A DNA stretch of 64,000 nt, from assembly GCA_964640665.1 (NCBI GenBank), contig CAZXHT010000003.1, positions 1 to 64,000 of the forward strand. The letters run 5' to 3'. The stretch comes from DATKYQ01 sp964640665 (GTDB taxonomy: Bacteria > Myxococcota > B64-G9). The position numbers and the translations under genes are program-made. Of this stretch, positions 28,129-37,041 are shown piece after piece; positions within the stretch are counted from its first letter, which is position 1, and every line of letters begins with the position of its first letter. The notes under the pieces were generated by a model, which saw only the letters and a list, made by a program, of their open reading frames with translations, searched no databases and was not told the DNA's origin.

Positions 28129-29754
28129 TTATGGATCTTTTTCCGGCTCCGACGAGCGATCTATGTCCACGATTCGCTGCTCGCCCACGTAAGACTTGGT
28201 CTCGTAGCGCGTTATGCGACCGATCTTACGAATGATGTCGGCCATGCGCTCGGCCTCGGAAAGAATAATATCGAGAATGCGGACTACCTCCTCGGGCTTT
28301 TGCAGCTTGCGCTTGGCCAGCTCCGCGTATCCCAGCATCGAGGTCAGCGGCTGGTTCAATTCGTGGGCCGTCGCCCCGGCCAGCTCGGCGATCATCACCT
28401 GCTGTTCGGTATGCAGCAACTTTTCCTGGGCATGGGAGAGCTTGCGCTCTATCTTGAGCCGCTCGCGCAGATCGGTGAAGATGCCCGCGGTCGCCACGAC
28501 CGCGTCACCTTCTTTCACGCTCCAGGCCGTCAGGTGTATCGGCACTATGTCTCCGTCCTTGTTGAAGACTTCCTTGCGAATGGTGCTCAAGCGCCCCAGC
28601 CCCCCGCTTCCTTCCCGCGCGAGGAGAGCCATCACCTCACGCGCGCCGTCCGCGGGATACAACTTCGTCACGTGGAGCTTGCCGATCACATCCCGAGCCC
28701 GATATCCGAAAATTCGTTCGGCGCCCTTGTTGAAGAGGATGATGTTGCCCTTCAGATCCGCGGCGATGATGGCGTCCACCGACGAATCGATCAGGTTCTC
28801 CAAGAAGTTCTTGGTGCGCTGTAACTCGGCCGTGATGCGGCGTTCGCTTTCCATCGCCTGCAGGTTTCTCAAGGCCAGGGTCACCGCGGCGGCCACCGCG
28901 TTGGCGAAGAAGATGTCCCGCTCGCCCAGGGCATGGCCGAATCGCTCAGAGCGCAGGAAGAGCACGCCGTCGATCTGATCCTCGTGAATCATAGGAAACA
29001 GCGCCAGCGATCCGACTCCCTTGCTGACCAGGGTAGGCAGGATTCCCCTGAGCTTGGGATGGCTCTCGACCCGCTCGACTACGAAGGGTCTCCGCGTGCG
29101 CAGCACCTCGAGGATCTCGGGGTAGTTCGCAAGCGACACCTGGATGCCCTGCAGGTCGGCACTCTCGCTGGCGGCGACCACGGTGGCCCGGTCTTCCTCG
29201 GGAGCGGTCAGCACCATCGAGCAGCGGTCGACGTGCAGCAATTCGGCGGTGCGCACCACCACCAGGTGCAGCAACTCCTTCATGTCCAGCGAGGAGGCCA
29301 TCAGGCGGGTCAGGTCGAGCAGCGCCTTTTGCTCGTCCGGCCGCCAGAACGTCCTGCGCTGGCGAAGGCGGGCCTGCAGGCGAATCTGCAACTCCTGAGC
29401 ATGGAAAGGCTTGACCAGGTAGTCATCGGCGCCGATCTCCATGGCCCGCCGGGTCTTCTTGGCATCCCCCTGCTCACCCAGCATGAACACCACCGATCGA
29501 GAAGTCCGGGAATCGCTTCTCAAAGAGAGCAAGATCTCCGCCCCGTCCATGTCTGGCAACGAAAGACCCAAAATCACGGCATCGGGGTTGGTCTTCCTGG
29601 CCTGCTCGATTCCCGTCTGACCGCCCGTGGCAATCTCGACGTCGTACTGCCCTCCGTCCAGCAGGGCCTCGACGTAATCGCGACTGGCCGAGTCGGCCTC
29701 GATAAGCAGGATCCTGCTACGCCCCGATCCGGGCTTTTGTGCGGGTGCGCTCAC
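28129..29754 (-). CDS. REC-GAF-PAS-HisKA protein lacking an ATPase domain
   Basis: 541 residues. Receiver domain (about 10-130; ILLIEADSASRDY, VILGLSLPDMDGAEILLSLR, DYLVKPF), GAF domain (about 150-300), PAS domain (about 325-440; LIDSSVDAIIAADLKGNIILFNKGAERIFGY), then a HisKA-like helix pair with LAGATAHELNQPLTSMLGY (His464). Only 77 residues follow the His and no N, G1 or G2 box exists, so it cannot bind ATP as a normal kinase. The His may be a phosphotransfer or dimerisation element served by the next gene's kinase. GTG start preferred: an ATG at 29841 would lie inside the promoter of the divergent acyl-CoA ligase gene. Confidence 0.8.
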   Translation of the reverse strand: MSAPAQKPGSGRSRILLIEADSASRDYVEALLDGGQYDVEIATGGQTGIEQARKTNPDAVILGLSLPDMDGAEILLSLRSDSRTSRSVVFMLGEQGDAKKTRRAMEIGADDYLVKPFHAQELQIRLQARLRQRRTFWRPDEQKALLDLTRLMASSLDMKELLHLVVVRTAELLHVDRCSMVLTAPEEDRATVVAASESADLQGIQVSLANYPEILEVLRTRRPFVVERVESHPKLRGILPTLVSKGVGSLALFPMIHEDQIDGVLFLRSERFGHALGERDIFFANAVAAAVTLALRNLQAMESERRITAELQRTKNFLENLIDSSVDAIIAADLKGNIILFNKGAERIFGYRARDVIGKLHVTKLYPADGAREVMALLAREGSGGLGRLSTIRKEVFNKDGDIVPIHLTAWSVKEGDAVVATAGIFTDLRERLKIERKLSHAQEKLLHTEQQVMIAELAGATAHELNQPLTSMLGYAELAKRKLQKPEEVVRILDIILSEAERMADIIRKIGRITRYETKSYVGEQRIVDIDRSSEPEKDP

Positions 29755-29820
29755 GCCTGAAATGCTACCATGCGCCTGATCGGACAGGCAAGGAAATGCA
29801 ATGTACCAGGCAACTAGCGG

Positions 29821-29850
29821 TTGACACGTCAAGCTGCTCATGGGTATGAT
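29821..29850 (+). promoter_or_regulatory. Sigma-70 promoter and possible operator of the acyl-CoA ligase gene
   Basis: TTGACA (29821-29826, perfect) and TATGAT (29845-29850, five of six), 18-base spacer. The -35 box lies within a TTGAC-AC-GTCAA palindrome (29821-29832) that could bind a dimeric repressor. The ATG is about 50 bases downstream. Confidence 0.65.
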
Positions 29851-29907
29851 TTCCGCCGCTTTACTCGCTGAGAATAATGTAGAAAATCGCACTGGGAGGA
29901 AAAAGTT

Positions 29908-31614
29908 ATGAGCGAACCGACCGGGAAGATTTGGTACCAGCACTGGCCCGAGGATGTGCCCAAAACGATCGATATCCCCAAAAAATCGCTCGGACAGATC
30001 TTTGACGAGGTGGCCGAGGAGTATCCCGACAACACGGCCGTCATTTTCCTCGATCACAGTTACAGCTATCGCCAACTCAAGAAGTGGGTGGATTCGTTTG
30101 CGACAGCGCTGGCCGAGATGGGAGTTAAAAAGGGCGACGTGGTCGGGCTGCGGCTGCCGAACAGTGTGCACTACGTGATCGCCTACTACGCGGCGGAAAA
30201 GATCGGCGCAATCGTCACCGCCAACAACCCGCTCTACAAGGCGGCCGAGATTGAGCACCAGTTCTCGGACGCCAACGCCAAGGTGCTGGTGGTGATGGAC
30301 CTGGTATGGGAAGAGGCGGCCAAGGCCTTGCCCAAGACCGGCATCCAGAAGGTCATCGGCTGCAACATCGCCGACTTCCTGCCCGGCCTGCAGCGCTTTC
30401 TGGGCAAGCTGCTGGGCAAGATCCCCTCGGCACCCATGCCGGCCGACACACTGCGCTTCAGCGATTTGCTTAGAACCAAGCCCGCCGTTCCCGATGTTGA
30501 CATCGACGTCGAGCATGACCTGGCCCTGCTGCAGTACACAGGCGGCACGACCGGCTCTCCCAAGGGCGCCATGCTGACGCACCTGAACCTGGTGGCCAAC
30601 GCCCTGCAGGCCAAGGTCTGGGATCCCAAGAACACCCCGGGCAAGGACGTCATCGTCGGTGTGCTGCCGTTGTTCCACATCTACGCCATGACCACCGTGA
30701 TGAACCTGGCCGTACTCTCGGGCAACTCCATGTTGCTTTTCCCCAAGCTGCCGGAATGGGGCGAACTGCTTAGCGCCATTCAGAAATACCGGGCGACCCT
30801 CTTCCCCGGTGTGGCGGCGCTCTATAACGCTGTCAATAACTTCGACCGCGTCCGGGACTACGACCTGACCAGCATCCGGGCCTGCATCTCCGGAGCAGGA
30901 CCGTTGCCTGTCGAGATTCAGTCGCGTTTCGAAGAGCTTTCGGGCGCCAAGCTGATCGAAGGCTACGGCCTGACCGAGTCCTCGCCGGTGACGCACGCCA
31001 ACCCGCTCTATGGAAGACGCAAGAACGGCACGATCGGTTTTCCGGTTTCGAACACCGACGCCAAGATCATGGAGTCGGAGAGCGGAGTCGAGGAAATGGG
31101 CCTCAACGAGGTCGGCGAGTTGGTCGTACGCGGCCCCCAGGTCATGAAGGGTTACCTGGGTCACGACGAAGAGAACAAGCTGGTACTGCGGAATGGCTGG
31201 CTGTACACCGGCGACCTGGGCATGATCGACGACGAGGGCTACTTCATCATCGTCGACCGCAAGAAAGACATGATCAAGCGCAGCGGCTACTCGGTTTTCC
31301 CGCGCGAGGTCGAGGATTACCTTTACAAGAACGAACACGTGCTCGAATGCGCGGTGATCGGCGTGCCTGACGAGAAGGCCGGCGAGGAGATCAAGGCTTT
31401 CGTGGCCCTGAAACCCGATTCGAAAGGCAAGGTCACGGAGCAAGACATCATCAAGTGGGCCAAGGACAACATGGCCGCCTACAAGTACCCGCGCCTGGTC
31501 GAGTTCCGCGAAGAGATTCCCAAGGGCACCGCCAACAAGATCATGAGAAGAACTCTCAAGGAAGAAGAGCAGGCCAAGATCAAGGCAGAGAAACAGAAGG
31601 GGCAACCGGCCTGA
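29908..31614 (+). CDS. fadD: Long-chain fatty acid-CoA ligase
   Basis: 568 residues of the AMP-binding superfamily; activates fatty acids to acyl-CoA via acyl-AMP. P-loop LLQYTGGTTGSPKGAMLTH (about 207-225), A5-type GYGLTESSPVTH, A7 LYTGDLGMIDDEGYFIIVDRKKDMIKRSGYSVFPREVE and the A10 Lys in PKGTANKIMRR. Length and motifs match bacterial FadD. GGGAGGAAAAAGTT ribosome site. Substrate chain length cannot be fixed from sequence. A nucleotidase-like gene follows 31 bases later on the same strand. Confidence 0.92.
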   Translation: MSEPTGKIWYQHWPEDVPKTIDIPKKSLGQIFDEVAEEYPDNTAVIFLDHSYSYRQLKKWVDSFATALAEMGVKKGDVVGLRLPNSVHYVIAYYAAEKIGAIVTANNPLYKAAEIEHQFSDANAKVLVVMDLVWEEAAKALPKTGIQKVIGCNIADFLPGLQRFLGKLLGKIPSAPMPADTLRFSDLLRTKPAVPDVDIDVEHDLALLQYTGGTTGSPKGAMLTHLNLVANALQAKVWDPKNTPGKDVIVGVLPLFHIYAMTTVMNLAVLSGNSMLLFPKLPEWGELLSAIQKYRATLFPGVAALYNAVNNFDRVRDYDLTSIRACISGAGPLPVEIQSRFEELSGAKLIEGYGLTESSPVTHANPLYGRRKNGTIGFPVSNTDAKIMESESGVEEMGLNEVGELVVRGPQVMKGYLGHDEENKLVLRNGWLYTGDLGMIDDEGYFIIVDRKKDMIKRSGYSVFPREVEDYLYKNEHVLECAVIGVPDEKAGEEIKAFVALKPDSKGKVTEQDIIKWAKDNMAAYKYPRLVEFREEIPKGTANKIMRRTLKEEEQAKIKAEKQKGQPA

Positions 31615-31645
31615 GAAAATTCCTTTCGATCGGCGAGGTGGCAAG

Positions 31646-34003
31646 ATGGTGGGACGCGCGTTCATCTGTTTTGTACTAATGTTCTGTTCGACCGCCTCCG
31701 CGCAAGAGGGATTAGCCGAAAAACACCTTACCGTCCTGTTCACGACCGACCTGTACGGGCGCTTCTGCGAGGTGAACTGCGGCAAGAATCCGCCCTCCGC
31801 CGACTTCGCCAATCTCGTGGCCAGCATCGAGCGGATAAAGGCCGAAAAGGAAAAGGCCGGCCGCCCGGCGCCACTGATTCTGAACGGCGGCGATACTATC
31901 GGCCCTTACGCTTTCTCCCGTTTCATGCTTTCCCGCGGACAAGAGGGCGCTCGGCTGATTGCCGCCTGGATGAACCGGGCGGGCTACCATGTGCTGGCCC
32001 TGGGCAACCAGGACTTCTTTGCCGTGCCCGAACGGCTGGCTGCTTTTCTGGATGCCGGAAAAGCAGCGGGTCTTGCCTTCAGCGCGGCCAATCTCGATTG
32101 TCTTTCACCCGCCACCGGTGTTTGCCGCCACCTGGATCTGGACCCCCGGCGATATCGCATGTTCGAGCGGGACGGCCTGAAGATCGCCGTACTTTCGGTT
32201 ATTCACGGCAACCTGGCCAAGCAGACACCGCCTGCTCATCTGGCGGGTCTGAAAGTAGCGGATCCTTTCGCACGGGCGCGCGAAGTCACGGCGGCCGCCC
32301 GTCGTAACGGCGCAGATCTCGTTTTCATACTCTCGCACCTGGACCACTCCGAGACGTCGCCGCGCAACGCGCTGAAGCTTGCGCGGCAGGTTCCCGGCGC
32401 CGATCTGATTATCGCCAACGCGTTTGTCACACGGGCCGGGCAAAGGGGAATAGGGACGATCCGTTTCGCGGACGGCGCGACGCCCATCGTGGGCAGCGAC
32501 CTGTTCGGAAAGCACCTCGGCAAAGTCGAGTTGACCGTCAGGCGCAAGGGGGAACGCCTGCGGGTCGTCAATCTGCGGGCCGAGGACGTCGATCCGGCCG
32601 GGACGGTGCCCGATCCCGTCGTGCACCGGCAACTAGCGGCCGAACAGCGCGCCTACTGCGAGCGTTGGGACCGACCACTGGGTGCGGGCCGCCTGCGAAA
32701 GCCAATGGGCGCGTCCGCGTTCGAGGCTTACCTGATGGAGATCATGCGCCGGGTGACGCGCAGCGAGTTGTCTTTCATCAACCGCGGCCTGGTGGATGCG
32801 CGCACGGTTTTCCCGTTGAGCGAGAAGATAACACGACACGATGTTTTCTCGGCCCTGCCCAGACGCAACCGACTTTTTACTTTCTCGCTGGACGCCGAAG
32901 CATTAGGCAGCCTGTGTGCCCGCTTGACGAGCGAGAAAAGCAGGGGAGACGCGCCGCTTTTGGTGCGGGGCTTGGAGTGCAAAGACACGATCGAGGTCAA
33001 CGGACGACCGCTGGAGTCGGGCGTGACATACTCGGCCGTGACAATCGAGTACCTGGCCCGGGGAATGCTTGGATACTTCAAGGACCAGACCGCCAAGATG
33101 AAAGTCTACCGGTCGGCCGTGTCCACTCCCGTTCTGGGCGAGCTGGTGCGGCAATTTTTAGCGGGGCCGCGGTTTAGGGGAGTCGATCCCGAACCGATCG
33201 ACCTCGATCTGAACTTTCCCGATCTTTCCCGCAAGCTGCGCTGGAACTTTCAGACAACCGTGAATTTCAACCTGGGTGATACGCGCATCGACAATACTCC
33301 CGGCTACGAGGAAAGTCAGCTCACCCGCGACGAGTACATCGCGCTAAAGGGAGAGCTGCGCGGCAAAGTCGGCGCCGGTTCGACACTGCACGCCTTCAGC
33401 GCCGAGTTGTGGATGAAGTACGCGCGCAGCTCGACAAACGGCCAGTCGTTCGTCGAGAGTGATGACCTGACCACCGCCAACCTGCTCTACAGGCTGAATG
33501 TGCTGAGAAAAAACAATTCCGGATGGTACGTTCCCGCGCCATATCTTTCGGGACAGGCCGAGACCGAGTTGACCAAACCGGCTGAACGCGATTTTCACCA
33601 TCTCGAGCTGACCGGCACGGCCGGAGGCCGCTTCACGTTGTTTCCCGCGCTGGAGGCCAAGATCGGGCTTGGTGTGCGCGACGAGATGTTCGACCCTGAC
33701 AGCGACCCCGTATTCGTAGTCGAGATTGGCTACGAACTTGCGCGTTTCGATCTGTTCAGTATCATGGGCAGCCCCTTCCAGATGGAGTCGCGTTTCTCTG
33801 CTTTCTTCGGGGACCTGGGCTGCTCGAACACCCTCAAGGGACATTGGGTCAACCGGCTATACTTCGCGTTGGTGGGGCCGATCTTCTTCAACGTCAGCCA
33901 TGACCTTTTCTTCTACCGTTACTCCGAAAAGGGCTACGGGCTGGCCTCGGATCTGACCTTCGGCCTCTCGTACCACGGGAATGCGTCGCTGCAGACGTTC
34001 TGA
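31646..34003 (+). CDS. Degenerate 5'-nucleotidase domain fused to an outer-membrane barrel
   Basis: 785 residues. Signal peptide (1-19), then a calcineurin-like/5'-nucleotidase N-domain (about 25-300), a 5'-nucleotidase C-domain-like part (about 330-500) and about 250 residues of amphipathic strands ending in Phe, typical of an outer-membrane barrel. Metal-site motifs are partly lost: TTDLYG (D35 kept, family His is Y37), GGDTIG (D83 kept), GNQDF (N121 kept, family His is Q122), LSHL (H231 kept), and the closing GHSHT is replaced by ANAFV (257-261). The enzyme domain is probably weak or inactive and may bind a ligand or serve as a surface scaffold. I know of no family with this combination. 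Confidence 0.75.
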   Translation: MVGRAFICFVLMFCSTASAQEGLAEKHLTVLFTTDLYGRFCEVNCGKNPPSADFANLVASIERIKAEKEKAGRPAPLILNGGDTIGPYAFSRFMLSRGQEGARLIAAWMNRAGYHVLALGNQDFFAVPERLAAFLDAGKAAGLAFSAANLDCLSPATGVCRHLDLDPRRYRMFERDGLKIAVLSVIHGNLAKQTPPAHLAGLKVADPFARAREVTAAARRNGADLVFILSHLDHSETSPRNALKLARQVPGADLIIANAFVTRAGQRGIGTIRFADGATPIVGSDLFGKHLGKVELTVRRKGERLRVVNLRAEDVDPAGTVPDPVVHRQLAAEQRAYCERWDRPLGAGRLRKPMGASAFEAYLMEIMRRVTRSELSFINRGLVDARTVFPLSEKITRHDVFSALPRRNRLFTFSLDAEALGSLCARLTSEKSRGDAPLLVRGLECKDTIEVNGRPLESGVTYSAVTIEYLARGMLGYFKDQTAKMKVYRSAVSTPVLGELVRQFLAGPRFRGVDPEPIDLDLNFPDLSRKLRWNFQTTVNFNLGDTRIDNTPGYEESQLTRDEYIALKGELRGKVGAGSTLHAFSAELWMKYARSSTNGQSFVESDDLTTANLLYRLNVLRKNNSGWYVPAPYLSGQAETELTKPAERDFHHLELTGTAGGRFTLFPALEAKIGLGVRDEMFDPDSDPVFVVEIGYELARFDLFSIMGSPFQMESRFSAFFGDLGCSNTLKGHWVNRLYFALVGPIFFNVSHDLFFYRYSEKGYGLASDLTFGLSYHGNASLQTF

Positions 34004-34019
34004 TAGAAAGGAACCTTTC

Positions 34020-35234
34020 ATGGATCTCGATTTTATCTCCAGCCTGGCCGTTCGGAACGACTCCAAGGTTGTCCTGGTAGTCATAGACGGTGTGGGAGGC
34101 CTGGCGGGGCCGTCAGGACATACCAGCCTCGAAAGCGCCCGCACTCCGAACCTCGATGCCCTGGCGCTTGCGGGAGTTTGCGGATTCCACGACCCGGTCG
34201 GACCGGGGATCACGCCCGGCTCGGGGCCGGCGCACATAGGCTTGTTCGGTTACGATCCCATAAAGCGCCTGATCGGGCGCGGCGTGCTGGACACGGCCGG
34301 CACTCCTTTCGAGTTTCAAACGGGCGATCTGGCCAGTCGTCTCAACTTCGCCACCCTGGCCGCGGACGGCACCATATCCGATCGCCGTGCCGGGCGCATT
34401 TCCGACGAAGAGGGACTGCGCGTGGTGAAAAAGCTGGCCGATAACATTACCGAGATCGACGGGGTCGAGCTGCTTCTGCAACACGTCAAGGAGTACCGCG
34501 CCGCGGCTATCTTCAGGGGTGCCAAGCTCTCAGGCAAACTGTGCGACAGCGATCCGCAGCAGGTTGGGAAAAAGCCTCTATCCGTGGCCCCGACCGAGGA
34601 CGGCGAAGAGACGCGCCGGGCGGCCGAGTTGGCCAACAAGTTCATCGAGCAGGCCCATGAGGTGCTGGCCGACGAGCCACGGGCGAATTTCCTGATGATG
34701 CGCGGTTTCGACGTCTACGATCCGTTGCCGGATTTCTGCAAGCTGTACAAGTGGCGGGCCGCGGCGGTGGCCACCTACCCGATGTACAAGGGCGTGGCTC
34801 GCCTGGCCGGGATGAAGGTGATCGAGGCCGGGCAGCAAAGCATGGAAGAAGAACTGGCGCTGGTCGAGAAGATCTGGGATGAATGTGATTTCATATTTCT
34901 GCACATCAAGAAGACCGACTCGATGGGTGAGGACGGCGACTTCGAGGGCAAGGTGGAAGTAATCGAGCACTTCGACTCGCTCGTACCTCGCCTGGTGGCG
35001 CTCAAGCCCGATGTCCTGTGTCTTACCGGCGACCATTCGACTCCCTGCCTGCTCAAGAGCCACTCCTGGCACCCGGTGCCGCTATGCATTGTGGCCGAAA
35101 GCGCCCGCCACGACACCTGCGCGCGGTTCGGCGAGACAACCTTCCTGACAGGCGGCCTGGGCCGGGTAAACTCGACCGACGTGCTCCCGCTGCTCCTGGC
35201 TCACGCCGGGCGCCTGCGCAAGTACGGCGCTTGA
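34020..35234 (+). CDS. apgM: Cofactor-independent phosphoglycerate mutase, archaeal type (ApgM)
   Basis: Interconverts 3- and 2-phosphoglycerate in glycolysis. 404 residues with VVLVVIDGVGGL at the start (metal Asp), ESARTPNLDALALAGVCG, GPGITPGSGPAHIGLFGYDP (catalytic Ser region), LHIKKTDSMGEDGDFEGKVEVIEHFD and LTGDHSTPCLLKSHSWHPVP near the end, all typical of the alkaline-phosphatase-like ApgM family rather than the longer GpmI. ATG with GAAAGGAACC upstream. Confidence 0.9.
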   Translation: MDLDFISSLAVRNDSKVVLVVIDGVGGLAGPSGHTSLESARTPNLDALALAGVCGFHDPVGPGITPGSGPAHIGLFGYDPIKRLIGRGVLDTAGTPFEFQTGDLASRLNFATLAADGTISDRRAGRISDEEGLRVVKKLADNITEIDGVELLLQHVKEYRAAAIFRGAKLSGKLCDSDPQQVGKKPLSVAPTEDGEETRRAAELANKFIEQAHEVLADEPRANFLMMRGFDVYDPLPDFCKLYKWRAAAVATYPMYKGVARLAGMKVIEAGQQSMEEELALVEKIWDECDFIFLHIKKTDSMGEDGDFEGKVEVIEHFDSLVPRLVALKPDVLCLTGDHSTPCLLKSHSWHPVPLCIVAESARHDTCARFGETTFLTGGLGRVNSTDVLPLLLAHAGRLRKYGA

Positions 35235-35251
35235 AATTGGAAAGAGTCTAA

Positions 35252-35266
35252 CCGGGTAAGACCCGG
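35252..35266. terminator. Short hairpin between convergent genes
   Basis: CCGGGT-AAG-ACCCGG, a 6-bp perfect stem between apgM and the leftward Cys-rich lipoprotein gene. Neither side has a strong T run, so it would be a weak bidirectional terminator at best. Confidence 0.35.
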
Positions 35267-35275
35267 AAAGATGCC

Positions 35276-35827
35276 TTAATAGTCGATGCAGTACATGAAC
35301 GCATTGCACGAACACAGGCAGACCCCGATGACGTCGTAAATCTGAGTGAGTTCTTGGCAATCCTTGCCGGACACGCAACTTCCGGTGCAGTCGAGGACAG
35401 AGTCGGTAAACGCTTTCAATGCTTTCGAATCGGGTTCGGAAAGAAACTCCGTCTTGCACTGCTCAACGTCCACCTGCGAGTCGCATTCGTGGTTCTTGGC
35501 GCACAGGGTGCCGATCATGGCGTCGAGGACGCTGTCGGGTTCATTCAGGCCAGACTGCATCAGACACTTATCGGGACTGAAATCGGGCCCGCAGGGCGTG
35601 TCCATGAAGCAGGCGAGGGCGCTGTCCCATGCCCCGGAACGGAACACCTGTTTGATTTTGGGGCAATCTTGTAGGCACGACTGCTCGTCTTTCGGGGTAA
35701 GGCACTGCCCTACCTTGGCGCAAACGTCGGAGCAACTCGCATCGGAGTTACTCGTACCACATGCCTGAATAAAAAAGCTACCCGTCAGCCAGGCGGCGAC
35801 CGCCGCAACAATCGCGAATCTTTTCAT
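35276..35827 (-). CDS. Cys-rich lipoprotein, unknown function
   Basis: 183 residues. Lipoprotein signal with lipobox IQAC (about residue 23). The mature part carries many Cys spaced as in CSDVCAKVGQC, CLQDCPKIK, CMDTPCGPDF, CAKNHECDS, CTGSCVSGKDC and CLCSCNAFMYC, suggesting multiple disulphides in small helical modules. Such Cys-rich lipoproteins are common in myxobacteria-like genomes; no activity is known. ATG with AAGGAGAAAGACAC ribosome site. Confidence 0.75.
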   Translation of the reverse strand: MKRFAIVAAVAAWLTGSFFIQACGTSNSDASCSDVCAKVGQCLTPKDEQSCLQDCPKIKQVFRSGAWDSALACFMDTPCGPDFSPDKCLMQSGLNEPDSVLDAMIGTLCAKNHECDSQVDVEQCKTEFLSEPDSKALKAFTDSVLDCTGSCVSGKDCQELTQIYDVIGVCLCSCNAFMYCIDY

Positions 35828-35924
35828 TGTGTCTTTCTCCTTTTCCAAGATTGGCACGCCTATCGGCGCAAATCCCAGATTGAACATTCTAGCTCATCGG
35901 GCAGGTTCGATCAATGTGATCTTA

Positions 35925-36869
35925 TCACACCAGCACCAACTTCAGCCGCGGTCCGGTGGTAATCTCCAGGCGGGGACCGCCGCGGAATAGATCACCGTCG
36001 AGGGCGTATGGTATAGGTTCGTCGGATTCGATGATCAGGCGGTTGGTGACGGTGCTCAGGTGCTGGGGGTGGCTCTCCAACCGACCGCGCAGCAGCTGAT
36101 GGGCCACGCGTGCGAACCGACCCGGACGGATATTGAAAACCAGGGCGTGGAAGGTGTCGGGAGTTTCGTTGGCCCGCGAGAAGGGTCTTATCCCCATGCC
36201 GACATGTTCCATTGTGGACACGGAGACAGCATTGCTGGACTTCCAGTCCAGGGCCTCTCCGGCCAGGCTGACGCGTGTGGGCGGCGTGCGGAACATCTCG
36301 TCGATCTTCGCGCTGCGGGCCAGGAGCGATCCAAACAAGGAGGCGATCAACGAAGCAATCTTCCAGGGTCGATCGTGTCGGCCCTGGTGCATGAGTTCGA
36401 AAAAGCGGTACAGGAACCCGGTGGCGAACGTGAACCCATGGCGCACCAGCGTGTCGTCTTCCAGCCTCAGAATGCTCCGGCGGGTGGTCTCGATATGGTC
36501 GTTGGCGTGGTATTTCTGCACGACGCGCTTGAGGATTCCCTCCGGAGTTCCTTTCAGGCCGATGGACCTGGCGCAGGCATTGTGAGTGCCGCCGCGCAGA
36601 AACAGCACATTGGGCAAAGGATGATCGCCATAGACGCGTATCAACGTCGACAGCACATGGTGGTTGGAGCCGTCACCGCCGCCGATGCCCAGGATATCGA
36701 TTTCCCTCTCCAGAAACAGCCTTGCCACCGCTTCGATCTCGGACACATCGAGTGTCTCCCTCAGGCTGGAGGGATCGCCCAGGATGAAGCCAAGCTTCTC
36801 GCCGAACCGTCCCCGGAACGATTGACATCTTCTGGCGTTTCGATTGAGGATGATTCCGATGCCCGCCAC
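35925..36869 (-). CDS. Diacylglycerol/sphingosine kinase-family lipid kinase
   Basis: 314 residues starting at GTG behind GAGAGGAATC; upstream in-frame codons lack a ribosome site. The family nucleotide loop appears as GIGGGDGSNHHVLSTL (canonical GGDGT), followed by LFLRGGTHNACARSIGL (canonical LPxGTxNDFAR) and, near the end, PYALDGDLFRGGPRLEI (canonical xxDGE). These are the DAGK catalytic-domain landmarks, slightly divergent. It probably phosphorylates a lipid at the inner membrane face; substrate unknown. It is divergent from lon, with about 170 bases between. Confidence 0.8.
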   Translation of the reverse strand: MAGIGIILNRNARRCQSFRGRFGEKLGFILGDPSSLRETLDVSEIEAVARLFLEREIDILGIGGGDGSNHHVLSTLIRVYGDHPLPNVLFLRGGTHNACARSIGLKGTPEGILKRVVQKYHANDHIETTRRSILRLEDDTLVRHGFTFATGFLYRFFELMHQGRHDRPWKIASLIASLFGSLLARSAKIDEMFRTPPTRVSLAGEALDWKSSNAVSVSTMEHVGMGIRPFSRANETPDTFHALVFNIRPGRFARVAHQLLRGRLESHPQHLSTVTNRLIIESDEPIPYALDGDLFRGGPRLEITTGPRLKLVLV

Positions 36870-37041
36870 GATTCCTCTCTTTTCAGAGCCACCCGGTGAG
36901 TTTATAATGGTATTCGATCGGTTTCGAGATGGGAACTGTTTAGAAATCGATTGCAAGCTCCGGATATGAATGATAATTTCTCTCCAGAACAAATGGCTGT
37001 TATTTTCGTGTAAATTTTCAATAAACGCGGGCAAATGAGCG

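Noticed and set aside
29842..31827. N-terminal extension of the REC-GAF-PAS-HisKA frame to 31827
   Set aside because: The extension runs antisense through the acyl-CoA ligase gene and its promoter; the receiver domain begins right after the GTG at 29754.
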